From positions 480,279,150 to 480,343,149 of the forward strand of contig CM048748.1 of NCBI GenBank assembly GCA_026315105.1: a stretch of DNA of 64,000 nt, read 5' to 3'. The stretch comes from Locusta migratoria. Its lineage: Eukaryota; Arthropoda; Insecta; Orthoptera; Acrididae. The position numbers and the translations under genes are program-made. Position 1 is the first letter of the stretch; the number at the start of each line of letters is the position of its first letter. The notes under the pieces are model-generated. The model saw only the letters and a program-made list of their open reading frames with translations. It had not been told where the DNA came from and did no database searches. This document shows, piece after piece, positions 20,947 through 32,602 of this stretch.

Positions 20947-22393
20947 GCCGACGTTCACCAGTGTGCCTGTATCGAAAACCATCAGCATCCTAAAGGACCA
21001 AATACCGCCGGATATCTGCGACCTGGCACAATTGTGCTCGTCTTCAAGATATTCCAGTAAGCAGGGAAAATTTAAACAGACAGTCGGAGTGGCAATGGGT
21101 TCTCCCCTTTGGCCTGTAGCAGCTGACATATTTTTGGAAGAACTAAACACTGCACCACTACGCCCACGAGGTTGGCTGAGGTATGTGGACGACACGTTCG
21201 TCACATGGCCTCGTGGTGAAGGAGAACTAAACAGATTCCACGAGCACCCCAACAGCTCCGACAAGAACATACAGTTAACGGTGGAGATGGAAACTAAGGG
21301 AGCTATCCATTTTTTGGATGTCGAAGTGTACATCTAACGATACACTGGGACACAGAGTGTACAGGAAACCGACGCATACCAATAGGTGCCTGCATGCGGA
21401 TTTTTATAATCATCCAACACAGAAGAACGCTGCATTACGTACGTTGACAACACGAGTTGACAGGATTAGCCACGCTGACATCTTAATACAAGAACTGAGT
21501 CACCTGAAGACAACATTCCAGGCGAATGGGTACAGCAACAGGGCCATAGAACGAGCTATGAGGTACAGGGAATATACGGTAGGCAATGATGCAGAAGAAA
21601 GTCTTCCTATAGCTCGTGTACCTTATGTGAGACGCGTCAGCGAACGTATAGAAAAAGTCCTTTTCCGAGGAGGAATCAACCCAATTTTCGAGAGTGGCCG
21701 CAAGATCCGTGAGCTGTCGAGGCCCACGAAGGATCTCATAAATTCCCTCCACACTGCAGGCGCGTATGAACTTCAGTGTGAGTGCGGCGAAGTTTACGTT
21801 CGTGAAACCGGGAGACCCCTCAGCTCTCGTGTTTCGGAACACGAACGTTTCATACGATTGGGACAGGTCAACAAGTCCGCTGTGGCAGAAGACCAGAAGG
21901 ATTGCGGCGGTACTATTAACTTCCGAGAACGTCGCGTGCTTGCCCGGAAACCGTGGATGCAACAACGCAATATTAGAGAAGCTATCGAAATCATTGAACG
22001 ACCTAACAACATGACTAGGGAGGACGGCTACAAGTCACCTTCGACGTGGCTGCCGGCAATCCCAGCCAGCGGCTCCACTTGCCCCGGGCTCTGCAGTGTA
22101 AACAGAACAGCGGACACAGAAGAACTGACGCAGCAGGAAACACCGTCTCCCGGATGCTAGTTGCTGATTGGCTGTTGCCTTCCAATCAGACATAAGATTT
22201 TGCCTACCAATAACTTACAGGGTAGAAAACGTAAGAGCCTGCTGATACACTACTGTCAGTTAATCACCCTCTTAGATGTGTGACGTCGGTATTAGATACC
22301 GAAAAATTCACAGTGTATAAGGGTGTACATTCAGCAGCAGCCAACAGTTAACCGCCCCGAAGATGACCGCTGCACAGGGGTGGAAACGTCGTC

Positions 22394-22435
22394 AATTCAT
22401 TTGCTCAGAGTTTAAATGTGACGCGGCCTAATACC
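22394..22435 (-). repeat. Inverted repeat of the Penelope-like element, right
   Basis: 42 bp beginning AATTCATTTGCTCAG and ending GGCCTAATACC, the inverse of the left copy at 20,905-20,946. Confidence 0.85.
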
Positions 22436-22454
22436 CAGAATTGTTTTATTCAGT

Positions 22455-22640
22455 ATAGTTAAGTCCCAAGGATTTTCGAACATTTGAGCAAATGGACACA
22501 GAGAGAGAGAGAGAGAGAGAGAGAGGCGGCTAGAGGAGACGGGTGAGCAGGGGCTTGCAGCGGACTAGTACCCGGTCAGCGGTGGTCTGTAAGACCGGCA
22601 ACTGGTGACCACTGCAGTCCGCGCCGACAGCTTTACCAAC
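22455..22640 (+). mobile_element. SINE tail fragments and (GA)n tract
   Basis: GTTAAGTCCCAAGG...ACATTTGAG at 22,458-22,490 is a SINE tail. A (GA)12 tract follows at 22,501-22,525. GCTTTACCAACATTTGAAAT at about 22,631-22,650 is a second tail remnant. Confidence 0.55.
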
Positions 22641-22859
22641 ATTTGAAATCTTAATTTTATTTTTATAGACAGTGGATCCTTGCGTCTATTCATCGTGATC
22701 TTGTGGGTGGAACATTTGTGCTTATCTTTTGTACATCACCGAAAATTTAATACGCCATGTTTTTCGTCGGACGCACATAAACGAAAAGAGTCGCTCAGGT
22801 TCTTGACAAAATGACGCACACTGACCACGTTCGACAACGCTGCTACAAGCCACAAAAGT

Positions 22860-23215
22860 AGAATGAGTGCAGAGTGTCGTACCGCCGGTGTGGACTTGTC
22901 CCCAGCTCGAGACGTCGAGACGTCACTGGCCAGAAGGTCTCCAGCCGTGGAGGGCACGCCCCTCCGGCGCCTGCCGCAACTTGTCCGGGGCCGGCGGCCG
23001 CCGGGGGCGGCGCCGCGCCTCGCATCGTTACGCGCATCTGGATGTGCGCCGCCTCCGCCTCCTAATCAGGGCCGCCCCCGTCAGCCACCCCCGCCGCCCC
23101 CGCCCCCCGCGCCGCACACCGCCGCCCCCCCCGCCCCCGCCGCCCCCTCCGCCCCCGCCGCCCCCCGCCGCACGCACACCCGGCGGCCCCCGGTCAGGGC
23201 CACACTCTGCACTGT
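22860..23215. other. GC-rich island with C-rich low-complexity core
   Basis: CpG-dense DNA with a CCGCCCCC-type core at about 23,075-23,200. It yields proline-rich frames on the plus strand and glycine-rich frames on the minus strand; these are composition effects rather than proteins. A promoter-type CpG island is possible but unsupported. Confidence 0.4.
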
Positions 23216-23829
23216 GCAACTTTTCCGCAAACTTCATACAATCCCATTGTTGCCTCACAAACAAATCACACACTCATTAACCCTTTATTCGACACACACA
23301 GAAATCGTGCGAAGAAAAAATTTCGTGTTACTTAAATTAGGCAATGTCAACAATTACAATTTCGTGCCAAGTTTTTCAAAATATAGTTTCCTGCCTGTAA
23401 GTAACATTGCCCTAAGAATCGCCCTAGAAAATCATGCTCACTTTTGATGTTGCTTGAGAGCAACATTGCCAAATAAAGGGTTTAGATGCCGTGGTACATC
23501 CGTAACAGTTCCCTCTGCCAACGTTTCGCTGCCCTCTGCGGCCGACATCTTGAGGCGTGAGTGGACGACTGGCTGCTCACACAGGCGCCACCGCTGGTCA
23601 CGTGCTAACGACTGCCGAGCTACCTCTGACCAGCGCCATCGCTCTCGATTACAGGTAATCGATTGTCACATCGTTCGTGCAAAGTCGACCGCAATATCTT
23701 ATCTAATTTCATTCCTTATTCTTTTCTATTGAAATTCTTGTGGTGCTTCTGCATCTCTATGGCTTCTCTATACATGCGTATATAATAATAATTAGGCTTT
23801 GGCTAGCATGATAGTATCACTGAATTTTA

Positions 23830-24290
23830 TTTAATGGCCTCCGTTTGTAAAGACATGTTCCGCTAAGCTGATTTGTGGGTGTATCCCAGGAGACAATTCC
23901 TTTTGTGTTCCATCAGGCGGGTGTTAACAGTCATGTTCGTTGTTCCTATACGGACCATGCCACAGCTACACGGAATTTTATACACCCACGCGTTGCTAGA
24001 AGGTGTCGTGCATGTTTTGCCGATCTAATAAACGTTCACTAATCTTCTCGGTGGATCTAAAGATTGGTTCCACTTGAAACTTGGCCAACACTTTCGCAAT
24101 ACGATCCGTGATATTGCGCAGAAACGATGTGTCAGAGTTGTTTGGACGCGAATTAAATGAGCCATGCAAGTCGCGATCAGCTGAGACTGCAGACGCCATG
24201 CTAAGAACTGCACAACTAATAAGTATTTGGGAAGTTCCGTGTGAACGATAGCTCACAATGCAGCTGCAGAAGGACACGCGTCGTTGTCTC
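23830..24290 (-). mobile_element. Penelope-like element relic, linker and nuclease
   Basis: On the minus strand the linker NITDRIAKVLAKFQVEPIFR (about 24,120-24,060) is followed, across a frame change, by WVYKIPCSCGMVRIGTTN (about 23,975-23,920) and NTRLMEHKRNCLLG. This is the GIY-YIG region with GxY as WVY and YIG as RIG. Only the C-terminal third of the element remains. Confidence 0.8.
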
Positions 24291-24882
24291 AGCTCAGATG
24301 TTCGCGTGAACCCGGCTGATCTCTGAGACCTCCGTCACTTCTCGACGTAACCTCCCTGCAGCTGTAAATATTTTTCACGACGGCGGCGACGACTCCATGA
24401 TTCCACGGCCGCTACCAACCATTGGATGCGTTATACATACTCTGACAATAAAGTGCGCTGAATAGTCCAGAGACATTAACCTAGATGAACTGTGAACTAC
24501 AGTTATCTTACAGTCCTTAGAAATGGTCACCTGAGCTCTGCAAAACATGTCCTGTAAACTTTGCCCAAAGTCTTCCTCTGCGACGGTATTATACTCCCTC
24601 ATCACGTTTCATAGGATATGAAGAAGCGAGTGTGAGTCGAGGGCACAGGAAGCAGTCTGGAGGACTGGGATCCGGCAGAGTGGCGGCTGTTCAGGTGCCA
24701 GTGGACGACGTCGGCAGCGTGTCGACGACCGTCGCCGGCGACGAAATGCCGGGCACCTTGCTGTGCACGGTGCGGCGGAACCCTCGTAGACGTCCCCGTT
24801 GCATCAAACGTACATCGAAAACCGATGACCTCAATAATTAGGCAGCTGACACTAGACAATTTCAGCAAGTCATCAGCACACA

Positions 24883-24916
<34 letters not shown>

Positions 24917-25025
24917 GTGAACATATTGAGCATTTCCTGTAAAGAACATCATCTTTGCTTTGTCTTAATTTATTATGCTAATTATTCCTTTTCGGATCAG
25001 ATTTAGCGCCATCTGTCAGACATTT
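24291..25025. other. No recognised gene; (CA)n tract
   Basis: Contains a (CA) tract at 24,884-24,914. Frames on both strands (24.37-24.95 kb) lack domains. Confidence 0.4.
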
Positions 25026-25160
25026 TTGAACTTTTTTTTCGGTTCTAATAAAACCCCATGTCATCCCAAGGATGTGTGTCAGTTTTTACCTCTCCATCTA
25101 CATTATTCCGTGATTTATTAAGTTTTCAAATTTATACTGACTTTTTGATCACCCGGTATA
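25026..25160 (+). repeat. Dispersed repeat, copy 2
   Basis: Second copy of the repeat at 6,710-6,838, in the same orientation. Its right end is TTTTTGATCACCCGGTAT followed by a short TA run. Confidence 0.7.
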
Positions 25161-25384
25161 TATATACATATACTACAATAACTTAGTAACAGCAATATTT
25201 ATAAAAAGTATTCCAGTCAATGTAAAACGGAAATGTAATTATTTCGAAATTAATTACTAAACAGTAATACCTTCCAGTGTTGAAGTCGAAACGCAGAGAC
25301 CTCAAGTAATGGAATGGTGTATCTTTACTTGGGTACTTTGAAATCAGTAAAGCACTAGAAAATGGACTCATATCCCTAAACCTA

Positions 25385-26560
25385 GGTCGTGAAAAGTAGA
25401 AAAAGTCAAACTAGAATTTCCAGGCTGAATTAGACATTATGCAATCCATTGCATCTAACACTGGCTATAGCCCTAAACTAATTCGCAACATACTACACAA
25501 AAAACAAAGAAGAAATACTCTACCCCACTTTATTCCTCAACTGGTGAACAATCCCATATTTAAGAAATAATTCCAACAAACTAGCGAGAACACTCAAATC
25601 TTGCGGTTACAAAACTTCACATTATGTAAGAGGCACAACAGCTCATATCATATTAAATATAAAAGACATTTATTAAGCAACACGGCGGTTTATAAAATTA
25701 CTTGCAATGACTGCAACAAACTATACATTGCACAAACAGGCAAGGATGATCACGAGCATAACTGGAGATTAAGAAAATCAGAGTCTGCATTTGCAACATA
25801 CATACTGGAGGAAGGACGCAGATATAAAATACACAATCGTTCTACACATAGCCAACAAAAGTAAAAAAGTAAAACCCGTTCGAAGCACTGGGAGTACAGA
25901 AACATCTATCCAAAAATCCTTATCTGGTTCTAAATGACCAACTACAGCTGACAACATCCCCACTATCAAGCCTCACATAATGCAGTTCAGCCAAGCAGTT
26001 AACACAAAATATAACCATCACACTTCAATTTTACTTATATTGTAAACCATATACAATAAAAAATATGCTACACCAATACACACAGTTCCTTTACCTACAT
26101 TGTTTGCCCCATAAAACCTAATGTGAAAACAAAATTATAATGTAATTAAGTACACCCTATTCAAATGTAGCACAATATGTAAACCGTAATGTCTGATGCA
26201 CAGCAGATGTTACAAATGTTTATTCTCACGGTTCATAACACAGGTCACGACCACACAAAGATATGTACCATTGATTGTAAAATAATATGACGTATTTTAG
26301 GTAGCTTACGTAAGATGTATACTTTTGGTCTTTCTTAAACCAAATGTTAACAAATGACAATAAGCAAGTGTATTGAAGCCCATCTGTAACGTGAGAAGCA
26401 TCTGAAAACTTCTGAACGAATGTCGTAACCTAAGACTTTGTCTTTATGAACATCTTTGTGTAATTTGTTTGAAATTCTACTTATCAACGATAGTCAGTTG
26501 TTTCCTGATGATGGCCTAATAACTAGTTTGAAGTAGACAAAAAATTTAAAGAAAGAGTAG
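25385..26560 (+). mobile_element. Penelope-like element relic with nuclease and 3' ribozyme-like remnant
   Basis: The linker YSPKLIRNILHKKQRRNTL (about 25,470-25,525) is followed by the nuclease frame 25,601-25,864 with AVYKITCNDCNKLYIAQTGK, where GIY has become AVY and YIG has become YIA, then ESAFATYILEEG. At 26,505-26,516 CTGATGATGGCC followed by GTTTGAAG looks like a truncated hammerhead core in the 3' region. It belongs to a different lineage from the 20.9-kb copy, judging from residue differences. Confidence 0.8.
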
Positions 26561-28260
26561 AACAAAAACAGTTACTCTGTTTTAACCGGAAGTATGTAAA
26601 TGTTCTACCAAAATGTAACGGAAGAATCCACACAAAAGATAAAATAAGTTTTGTGGAAAGAAGCAGCAAGTATGCTTCAGTTTATTTAGATGAAAATGTT
26701 TAAGCAAGAACCGACAGCTGACTTAATCAATTTTAATACTGTTTCCAAAACAGCTGTTGCAAGGTATAAGCCATCCTCCTGCAACACAACAGCCGGAAAA
26801 GGTGGTAGTTGTCTACGAACTACTGCAAGTATTCTTCGGTCGTTCAGTTGAACTATTTAGCTTGTCATTATGGGGGCTTAAAATATTTCGCAGCGTCCTT
26901 CATGAGAAGAAAATGTACGTTTCTTCTGTTTCAAAGCACGCCGCTTATTTTTCAACAGGTGCCACTTTTAAACATTAAACTGATGTAAAGTTCTTTACAT
27001 CGACTCCTTCCAACTTTAGGTAGTTGGACTGATCTCTCAGCTTCAGACTGACTTTTTTCTTTCTGACTGACAAACGACAGAGTGCTTTGCGCACTCTCGT
27101 TATATAACGTTATATAATAAGCAATAATGCTTATATTTTTATAAACATTTCAAAACTCCAACTCACAAGCACCTTTCGGTTATTTAAATTGAATGGAGAT
27201 TACAGAACTGCCGTGAATATTTGCAACAAACAAATGAAACGCTATTTTTCTACAACATATTCGTAAAAATTGGGAAAAAATCTGTGAAATGTGCTACAAA
27301 CAATATGTATACTGTTTAAGTAATTACATGAAAAAAATTAGATCGTTATGCAGTTACCAGTTACTAGTTGTAAATACATACAGGATATTTCTATGTTGTA
27401 TCCAATTCGTGAATTTGTGATTCCTAGTTTGAAACTAATAAATGTGTATCGTTTACATAGCATTTTTTAGAATCGTAATAATTAAATTAATGACTCATGC
27501 GAATTGCTGACTATTTACGTATTTGACCGTATTTCTGTAGGTCTAAAAATGTAAATGACACACTTCATTAGCTGCTAAAAGGTACGAGAAATTTATAGTA
27601 TGCCAATAATCTTAGCGAACGTTCTGGAACCTTAATAATCAAACTAATTGATAACATTCTTTTTCGTTGCGCTTGCAGAGATAAAAAAAATGTAGTTTAT
27701 ATACAGAAGTATTTGTTGACAGATGCAAGGAAGTAACAGATAGGCATAAATATATTACACATTGGTTCATTAACGTATTAATTAACTGGCGGAATTTGTC
27801 AGAAATATGATTTAGATTTACAGGTATGCAGTCAATAGGTATTTGTAACCGTATTTCCGACATGTTACATTCACAAAGTCCAGCGCGTTATTCTTGAACC
27901 ACGTCGTTCGGTACATGTCATTCACACTTTCATTCAGAATTGTTCCTACCATATTGAATTCACTGCATAAACTGTATTATAGTAGAAAGATGGTTTGAAA
28001 ACAATTGATTGGAGGCGTCTAATATAAGCAAGATTTCCACACAGAGTGGATATGCAGTCACTGAGCACAATACGGAAATCAGAATAAACAATGGGTAAAT
28101 ACAGAACTGAACACGAAAAGTACTGTTACAACCGTTCAATTTGTTCATTAAAAATGTTATAGAAACGCTACTTTTGAGTAAAAATAGAAATATAACTGTT
28201 ATTTGGATCTCAGCTCTATTTGCTATCCTTGGAGACCTCTACAAGCCTAAGTGATGAAAT
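26561..28260. other. AT-rich stretch, nothing recognised
   Basis: No repeat, domain or regulatory signature identified. Short frames are spread over both strands. Confidence 0.45.
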
Positions 28261-28299
28261 ACTTGACCGTTGTGTAACCAATCGTTCGTGACTTATTTT

Positions 28300-28790
28300 C
28301 AACGGGCGCAGAGCACAAAAGAGCAGCGCCGCCCACCAGCCCACCCCGCATCCGCACCCTGGGCTGAGCGCCCGTCTGCTCTGCGCGTCTCCTCACGAGG
28401 CAGGAGGCGCCGAGGAAGAGGCAAACTGCGCACGCGGCCCGTCCCGGCAAGCGCCGAAGCGGCTGTACGAAAATTGCAAATTTAGTATCTGCCGTACCGC
28501 TAATTGTTCCGCAGTTGACTTTTATTTCGCGCATGTTTCGGGCGTGCGGGCGGTTTTTTAATATCGGCGATATTTCGCAAGTGGGCGCCACGTCGGGCGG
28601 AGGCTGCGAGCTTTTGTTACCGAGCGCGGGCCACTGGCTGCTGGGGCGCGTCCCACACAGAGGCGCCACGCCAGTGCTGCACTGGGGGCGGGCGGGGGCG
28701 GCGGGGGGGCGGCGAGGGGGCGGTGGGGGCGGCGGGGGCGGCGGGGGGGGGCGGCGGGGGGTGGCGGGGCGCGGCAAAGCGGGAGTTGTT
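28300..28790. promoter_or_regulatory. CpG-rich island, possible regulatory DNA
   Basis: GC-rich and CpG-dense, with TTTAGTATC, GCTAATTGTT and TTTTTAATATCGGCGATATT cores in the middle and a GGCGGGGG-rich low-complexity edge (28,680-28,770) with quadruplex potential. The 191-codon minus-strand frame across it (proline-rich start) reflects composition. No transposon signature. Confidence 0.3.
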
Positions 28791-29800
28791 GTCTGTTCTC
28801 TTACAACTCTACATCCAGACAACCAAATAACGTGAAATTTGGTACACGTTCACAAAATTACATGGGGAAGGTTCTTAAACAGGTTTCGTTCCATCCGAGT
28901 CTCACTCTGGCCGTGTGTCTGTTGTAAGCCGTGTGATAATCAACCACCACCGCCCCAAAAAAAAAAAAATCGTGCAAGTCGGTTATTGAGGTTGATTTTG
29001 AATGTTTTTGTGGTGATGATGTGATGAGGACATAAATAAAAGTGTTGGTCATACATGTGTAGGTGGGTCAAGAGCGGGGGGGGGGGGGGGGGGGACGGTG
29101 GGCCGGCCGCGGTGCCCGAGGAGACTGAGGCGCTTCAGTCACACTGACACTTGCGTGACACTTGCGCGGAAAGGGAATGTGTAGACACTTGCGCGGAAAC
29201 CCGGACGCTGCAGGTAGGAACAGGGTGTTCCAGAAGTAGCGTTACACCACCCCTACTCCTCGCCCTCCAGCCGCTACCTGTGCCGTATTCAGGGAAAGGC
29301 CCACCGAGCGAGGTGGAGCAGTAGTAACGGGACGTTCGCTAAAAATAGGGTACATTATAAGATTCACGTCTCTCGCATTCCGGCCCAAAATTAGCATGGG
29401 CCTATATTTTGCTTTCATTGAAAAATGCGAATTTTTCCGGTACCTACTGTTTACTTTGTACATATTTAAGAGCAGAAAATAAAGTTATCTCCCAATATTT
29501 CTGATTAAATAGTGTTTCACTCCAAAATACCATTTATGACAATTTCGGATTTACTGCATTTTGAGTCAGAATTCGCATATATATTCGAATTTATCGCAAA
29601 TATGAATTTTTCCTGTCCCTAGAATTACCTCTAAAAATAAACAACTGATCAAGGCACTAAAAGCAAGGGCAGATCTTTAGGTGTATTTCTACAAATAACT
29701 AAAACAAAATTTGATCGTGGAATTATATACAATCTCATTATAAAGGTTTTTTGTAGGTGGTTTTGAGCAGCTTTTAAATATGTTAGAAATTGCATTATGA
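28791..29800. other. Mixed stretch with poly(G) and two SINE heads
   Basis: A 19-G run lies at 29,076-29,094. A SINE head (GGCCGGCCGCGGTGCCCGAG) lies at 29,102-29,141 and another family's head (CACCGAGCGAGGTGGAGCAG) at 29,300-29,330; both are plus-strand fragments without bodies. The rest is unassigned. Confidence 0.5.
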
Positions 29801-29890
29801 AATATAGACAGCTACACGTTATGTTTATTATGAGATATCGATTTCGGCTAATTTGAGGTCATCTTCAAGTCTCAAACAACAGGTGTTACT
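29800..29890 (-). mobile_element. Penelope-like terminal-repeat fragment
   Basis: Read in reverse: TTGAAGATGACCTCAAATTA, then GCCGAAATCGATATC, the family's 3' ribozyme-like layout. No coding part is attached. Confidence 0.4.
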
Positions 29891-30000
29891 TATGCATTTT
29901 TCCAGTGGCACTCATAACCTTTAACTGTTTACACACAAGGTCTAACGTTGGTAATCGCGTTAGCGATGAACAGAGAACCCAGAATCTTTGCGTCTAAATG

Positions 30001-30060
30001 ATACATATATTGGTGTGATGTCTTATTTCGAAAGAACAGACATCACACCAATACATATAT
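30001..30060. mobile_element. Small palindromic element, copy 1
   Basis: TTGGTGTGATGTCT (about 30,010-30,023) and AGACATCACACCAA (30,038-30,051) are perfect inverse arms, continued outward by ATATATG-like sequence. The remnant core TTTCGAAAGAAC matches the core of the copy at 34.3 kb. Confidence 0.7.
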
Positions 30061-30595
30061 AGCTCTCGGTGAAATGGAACGGTATGATGTCGTTACGTAC
30101 CACAGCACGGCCGACTAGAAACGCAGGAGAAGTGCAAACAACGTTCTCTCCTCAGAGGTATCATTCTAATTGGGTTCGGCGTAGACTTCTACAACATACA
30201 GTCTACGCGGCGAAGATTACGCCAAAAAATTTAACTTTCCGTCTACTTTGGCGATAGCAACCAAATTTTAGAATCGTGTCTACTATGTAAATATTTAGCA
30301 ACACAAAACGCTTCAAGTCCATAACTTCACTGGTTTTCGAGTTCTGAATTTTTAATGTGTTTTTATTGTTATTATAGGAAAAACAAATTTGGGACTCACA
30401 CTAAAATTTTCATATGGCAGATTTTGTAGGTACATTCACAAGACATAATTCAACGGTTGTGTGAATTCATCTTATGAGAAATATCAATCATTTGTTTTCA
30501 GTGTTTATTACAAATTTCTACATTTAAGTTTCTTTAATTATTAGTACTTAAATGTGGTTATGAAATAAATAAATTACGTGTATATGTGTAGTCTT
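30061..30595. other. Stretch without recognised gene
   Basis: AT-rich, no element recognised. Confidence 0.4.
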
Positions 30596-30735
30596 ATGCG
30601 GCCAAACTACTTAGGTCATTGGTCGCTAGAGTTACACACTACTTAATCTCACTTAAAATGACTTAGGCAAAGTACAAACAAACATACCCATGTCCGAGGA
30701 AGGACTCGAACCTCCGACCGGACCGGCCGCGCAAT
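30596..30735 (-). mobile_element. tRNA-derived SINE, truncated
   Basis: Reverse-oriented TTTGGCC and TTAAGTAGTGTGTAA-like tail at the left, reverse of GGAGGTTCGAGTCC (B box) near 30,705, and a short remaining head ending at about 30,735. Part of the head is missing. Confidence 0.75.
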
Positions 30736-31880
30736 TTGTGACACAAATTACATGTTTGATAATATTAATGCATAGAAGTATGAAATCACGTCAAGACTAC
30801 TTCCTGCAATAATTTTGACAAAAAAAGTTGGCACTGAGTCTAGAAAAACAAAATTCTGGTATATTGGATTTCAACATTTTATCAAAAAATGAATGTTACA
30901 GCCATTCAAATTTACGGCCACCAGAACGTTTTCCCTTCCTGAGTAAATGAGCTGCTTCTTGTAGTTTCAACACCTTTTTCTTGAATGTTCTGAATATTCA
31001 GACTTCTTGAGGAGGAGAGTGATACGGATATCTGATTGTAAACCACTGCCTATTACCTTAGACCTTTTTGACTGTACTGAACAGTAATTCCGCGTATTCC
31101 GTAATTTATATTTATACAGTTAACAGGCAATGTAATTTATAACCAACTATTGGGTGCCAATTTCGCTTCATTTTTACTGGCAGTCTTGCAACTTGTTTCT
31201 CCCTGTTGGTTTATGCCGAGTTCGGAGTAAAAATGGTTCTAAATGACGGTGATGGAAAATAGGATTTATCTTCAGCATTTTTGGGGTCTACGAATAAACG
31301 CTTTAAGTATGTAAAATACTCATTGACTTATTATTAACGTTTTTTAATTGAAGGTTTAATGTTGCGTCTCCTATTAAAAAGCATAGTAGCTATTTTTAAA
31401 GAGATGGAAGTTGTGTGATAGTGGGGTTAAATACATAGCGGTCTATTACATCAACGTATCTGTGCAGGATGCCTAATATATTTATTGCTTGCGCAGGTGT
31501 CTTGATATGCTTAGTGTTCTGAATAATATGCTTTTAGGAGGTATGACTGTGGAAAGTCATCGTCTTGTAGTAGCAGAGACTGTCTTAATAACTCTCCAAA
31601 CATTATCACTATTAAAATACCTTTTTGTTTACAGGAGGAACACTCAACGGATTAATATGTAGTTAGAACAAGTTACTATATTGCTCTTCAGCTTTGAAAG
31701 GGTTGTGCAATTTCACTGATTTTCGTGTTATGTTGACGGTGTGGAAATTTGACCACAGCAGTGCTAGACTTCTTGGTGTGCCTGTACCCAGGAAAAGCCA
31801 TCAGCCGCCCCAAGGGCCCCGGGTTCCGCGCAAATGTCACTCCGCGCAAGTGTCACTCCGCGCAAGTGTTCCAACCCCCT
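30736..31880. other. AT-rich stretch, nothing recognised
   Basis: No repeat or domain identified. Confidence 0.4.
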
Positions 31881-31882
31881 TC

Positions 31883-32040
31883 AGTCACGGTCTGCACGGT
31901 CACTACGGTCGGGGGTTCGAATCCCCCCTCGGACATGGATATTTGTGCCGTCCTTAGTATAAGGTAGTTGATAAGTAGTTTTTAAGTTTAGGGGCTGATG
32001 ACCCCGTAGTTAAGTCCCATAAGCTCTACAAACGTTTGAA
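31883..32040 (+). mobile_element. tRNA-derived SINE, 5'-truncated
   Basis: It starts inside the head (TCACGGTCTGCACGG), then a perfect B box GGGTTCGAATCCC (31,913-31,925), TTTGTGCCGTCC, GGGGCTGATGACCCCGTAG and end ACGTTTGAAT. The A box is absent. Confidence 0.9.
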
Positions 32041-32402
32041 TTTGGAGACGGTGGTAGGAGTCTCTTGGGAGTCTCTTGGGATTGCTGGTATAGACTGCAG
32101 ACACCATGCTTCTCTGATGGACAGTTGTATGTAGCCTGCTCCAGAGTGGGCAAAGACGAAAATCTTTTTCTACATACTCGAAATGGGACTGCCAAAAACT
32201 TTGTTTATCACATTGCTTTGACATAAATGTACCCTTTTATTACATGCAAATAAACGCTTTTGTACCCTTCCACAGAAAACGTTATTTTAAACACGGGCAA
32301 AACCGGGTACTTGCAGGTAGTCTATTACAATGTTCTTTCCCTGTCATATAACGGAAATTCGAAGAATGGTTGGAGACTGATACTTCATCTACGGATGAAT
32401 AA
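32041..32402. other. Stretch without recognised gene
   Basis: Short frames only, no repeat assigned. Confidence 0.35.
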
Positions 32403-32602
32403 AAAATATTCAAATGTTTGTGAAGTTATGGGACCTAAGTACGGTTGTCATCGGTCCCTAAACGTACAAAGTACTTACACAAACTTATCCTAAGAACAAC
32501 ACAAACACCCATACCCGAGAGAGTACTCGAACCTCCGACGTGGAACGGCCGCGCGCACAGTAGCAGGGCGCCTCAGTGCGCACGGCTATCCCGCCTCGCA
32601 TG
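32403..32602 (-). mobile_element. tRNA-derived SINE
   Basis: Reverse-oriented tail (TATTCAAATGTTTG, GTCATCGGTCCC), linker CTAAGAACAACACAAACACC, reverse of GGAGGTTCGAGTAC (B box near 32,530) and a GC-rich head to about 32,600. The B box carries one change. Confidence 0.8.

Larger units (their letters stand above)
20905..22435 (+). mobile_element. Penelope-like element with inverted-repeat ends
   Basis: Frame 20,933-21,337 encodes the distal reverse transcriptase: GVAMGSPLWPVAADIFLEEL, then the catalytic block LRYVDDTFVTWPRG and FLDVEVYI. After a +frame change at about 21,330, frame 21,318-22,160 reads GHRVYRKPTHTNRCLHADFY, a linker (RVSERIEKVLFRGGINPIF) and the GIY-YIG nuclease GAYELQCECGEVYVRETGR, where GIY is GAY and YIG has become YVR. 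YVDD is intact, but the frameshift and the missing N-terminal half make it dead. The 3' part holds a degenerate hammerhead-like core (CGAAGATGACC then GGTGGAAACGTC, 22,360-22,390). Flanked by 42-bp inverted repeats. Confidence 0.9.

Noticed and set aside
22867..23280. Proline-rich and glycine-rich frames on opposite strands
   Set aside because: Low-complexity C-rich DNA gives open frames on both strands; no motif supports a protein.
28247..28822. 191-codon minus-strand frame
   Set aside because: Starts in a GGC-rich low-complexity tract and has no domain; better explained as a CpG island.
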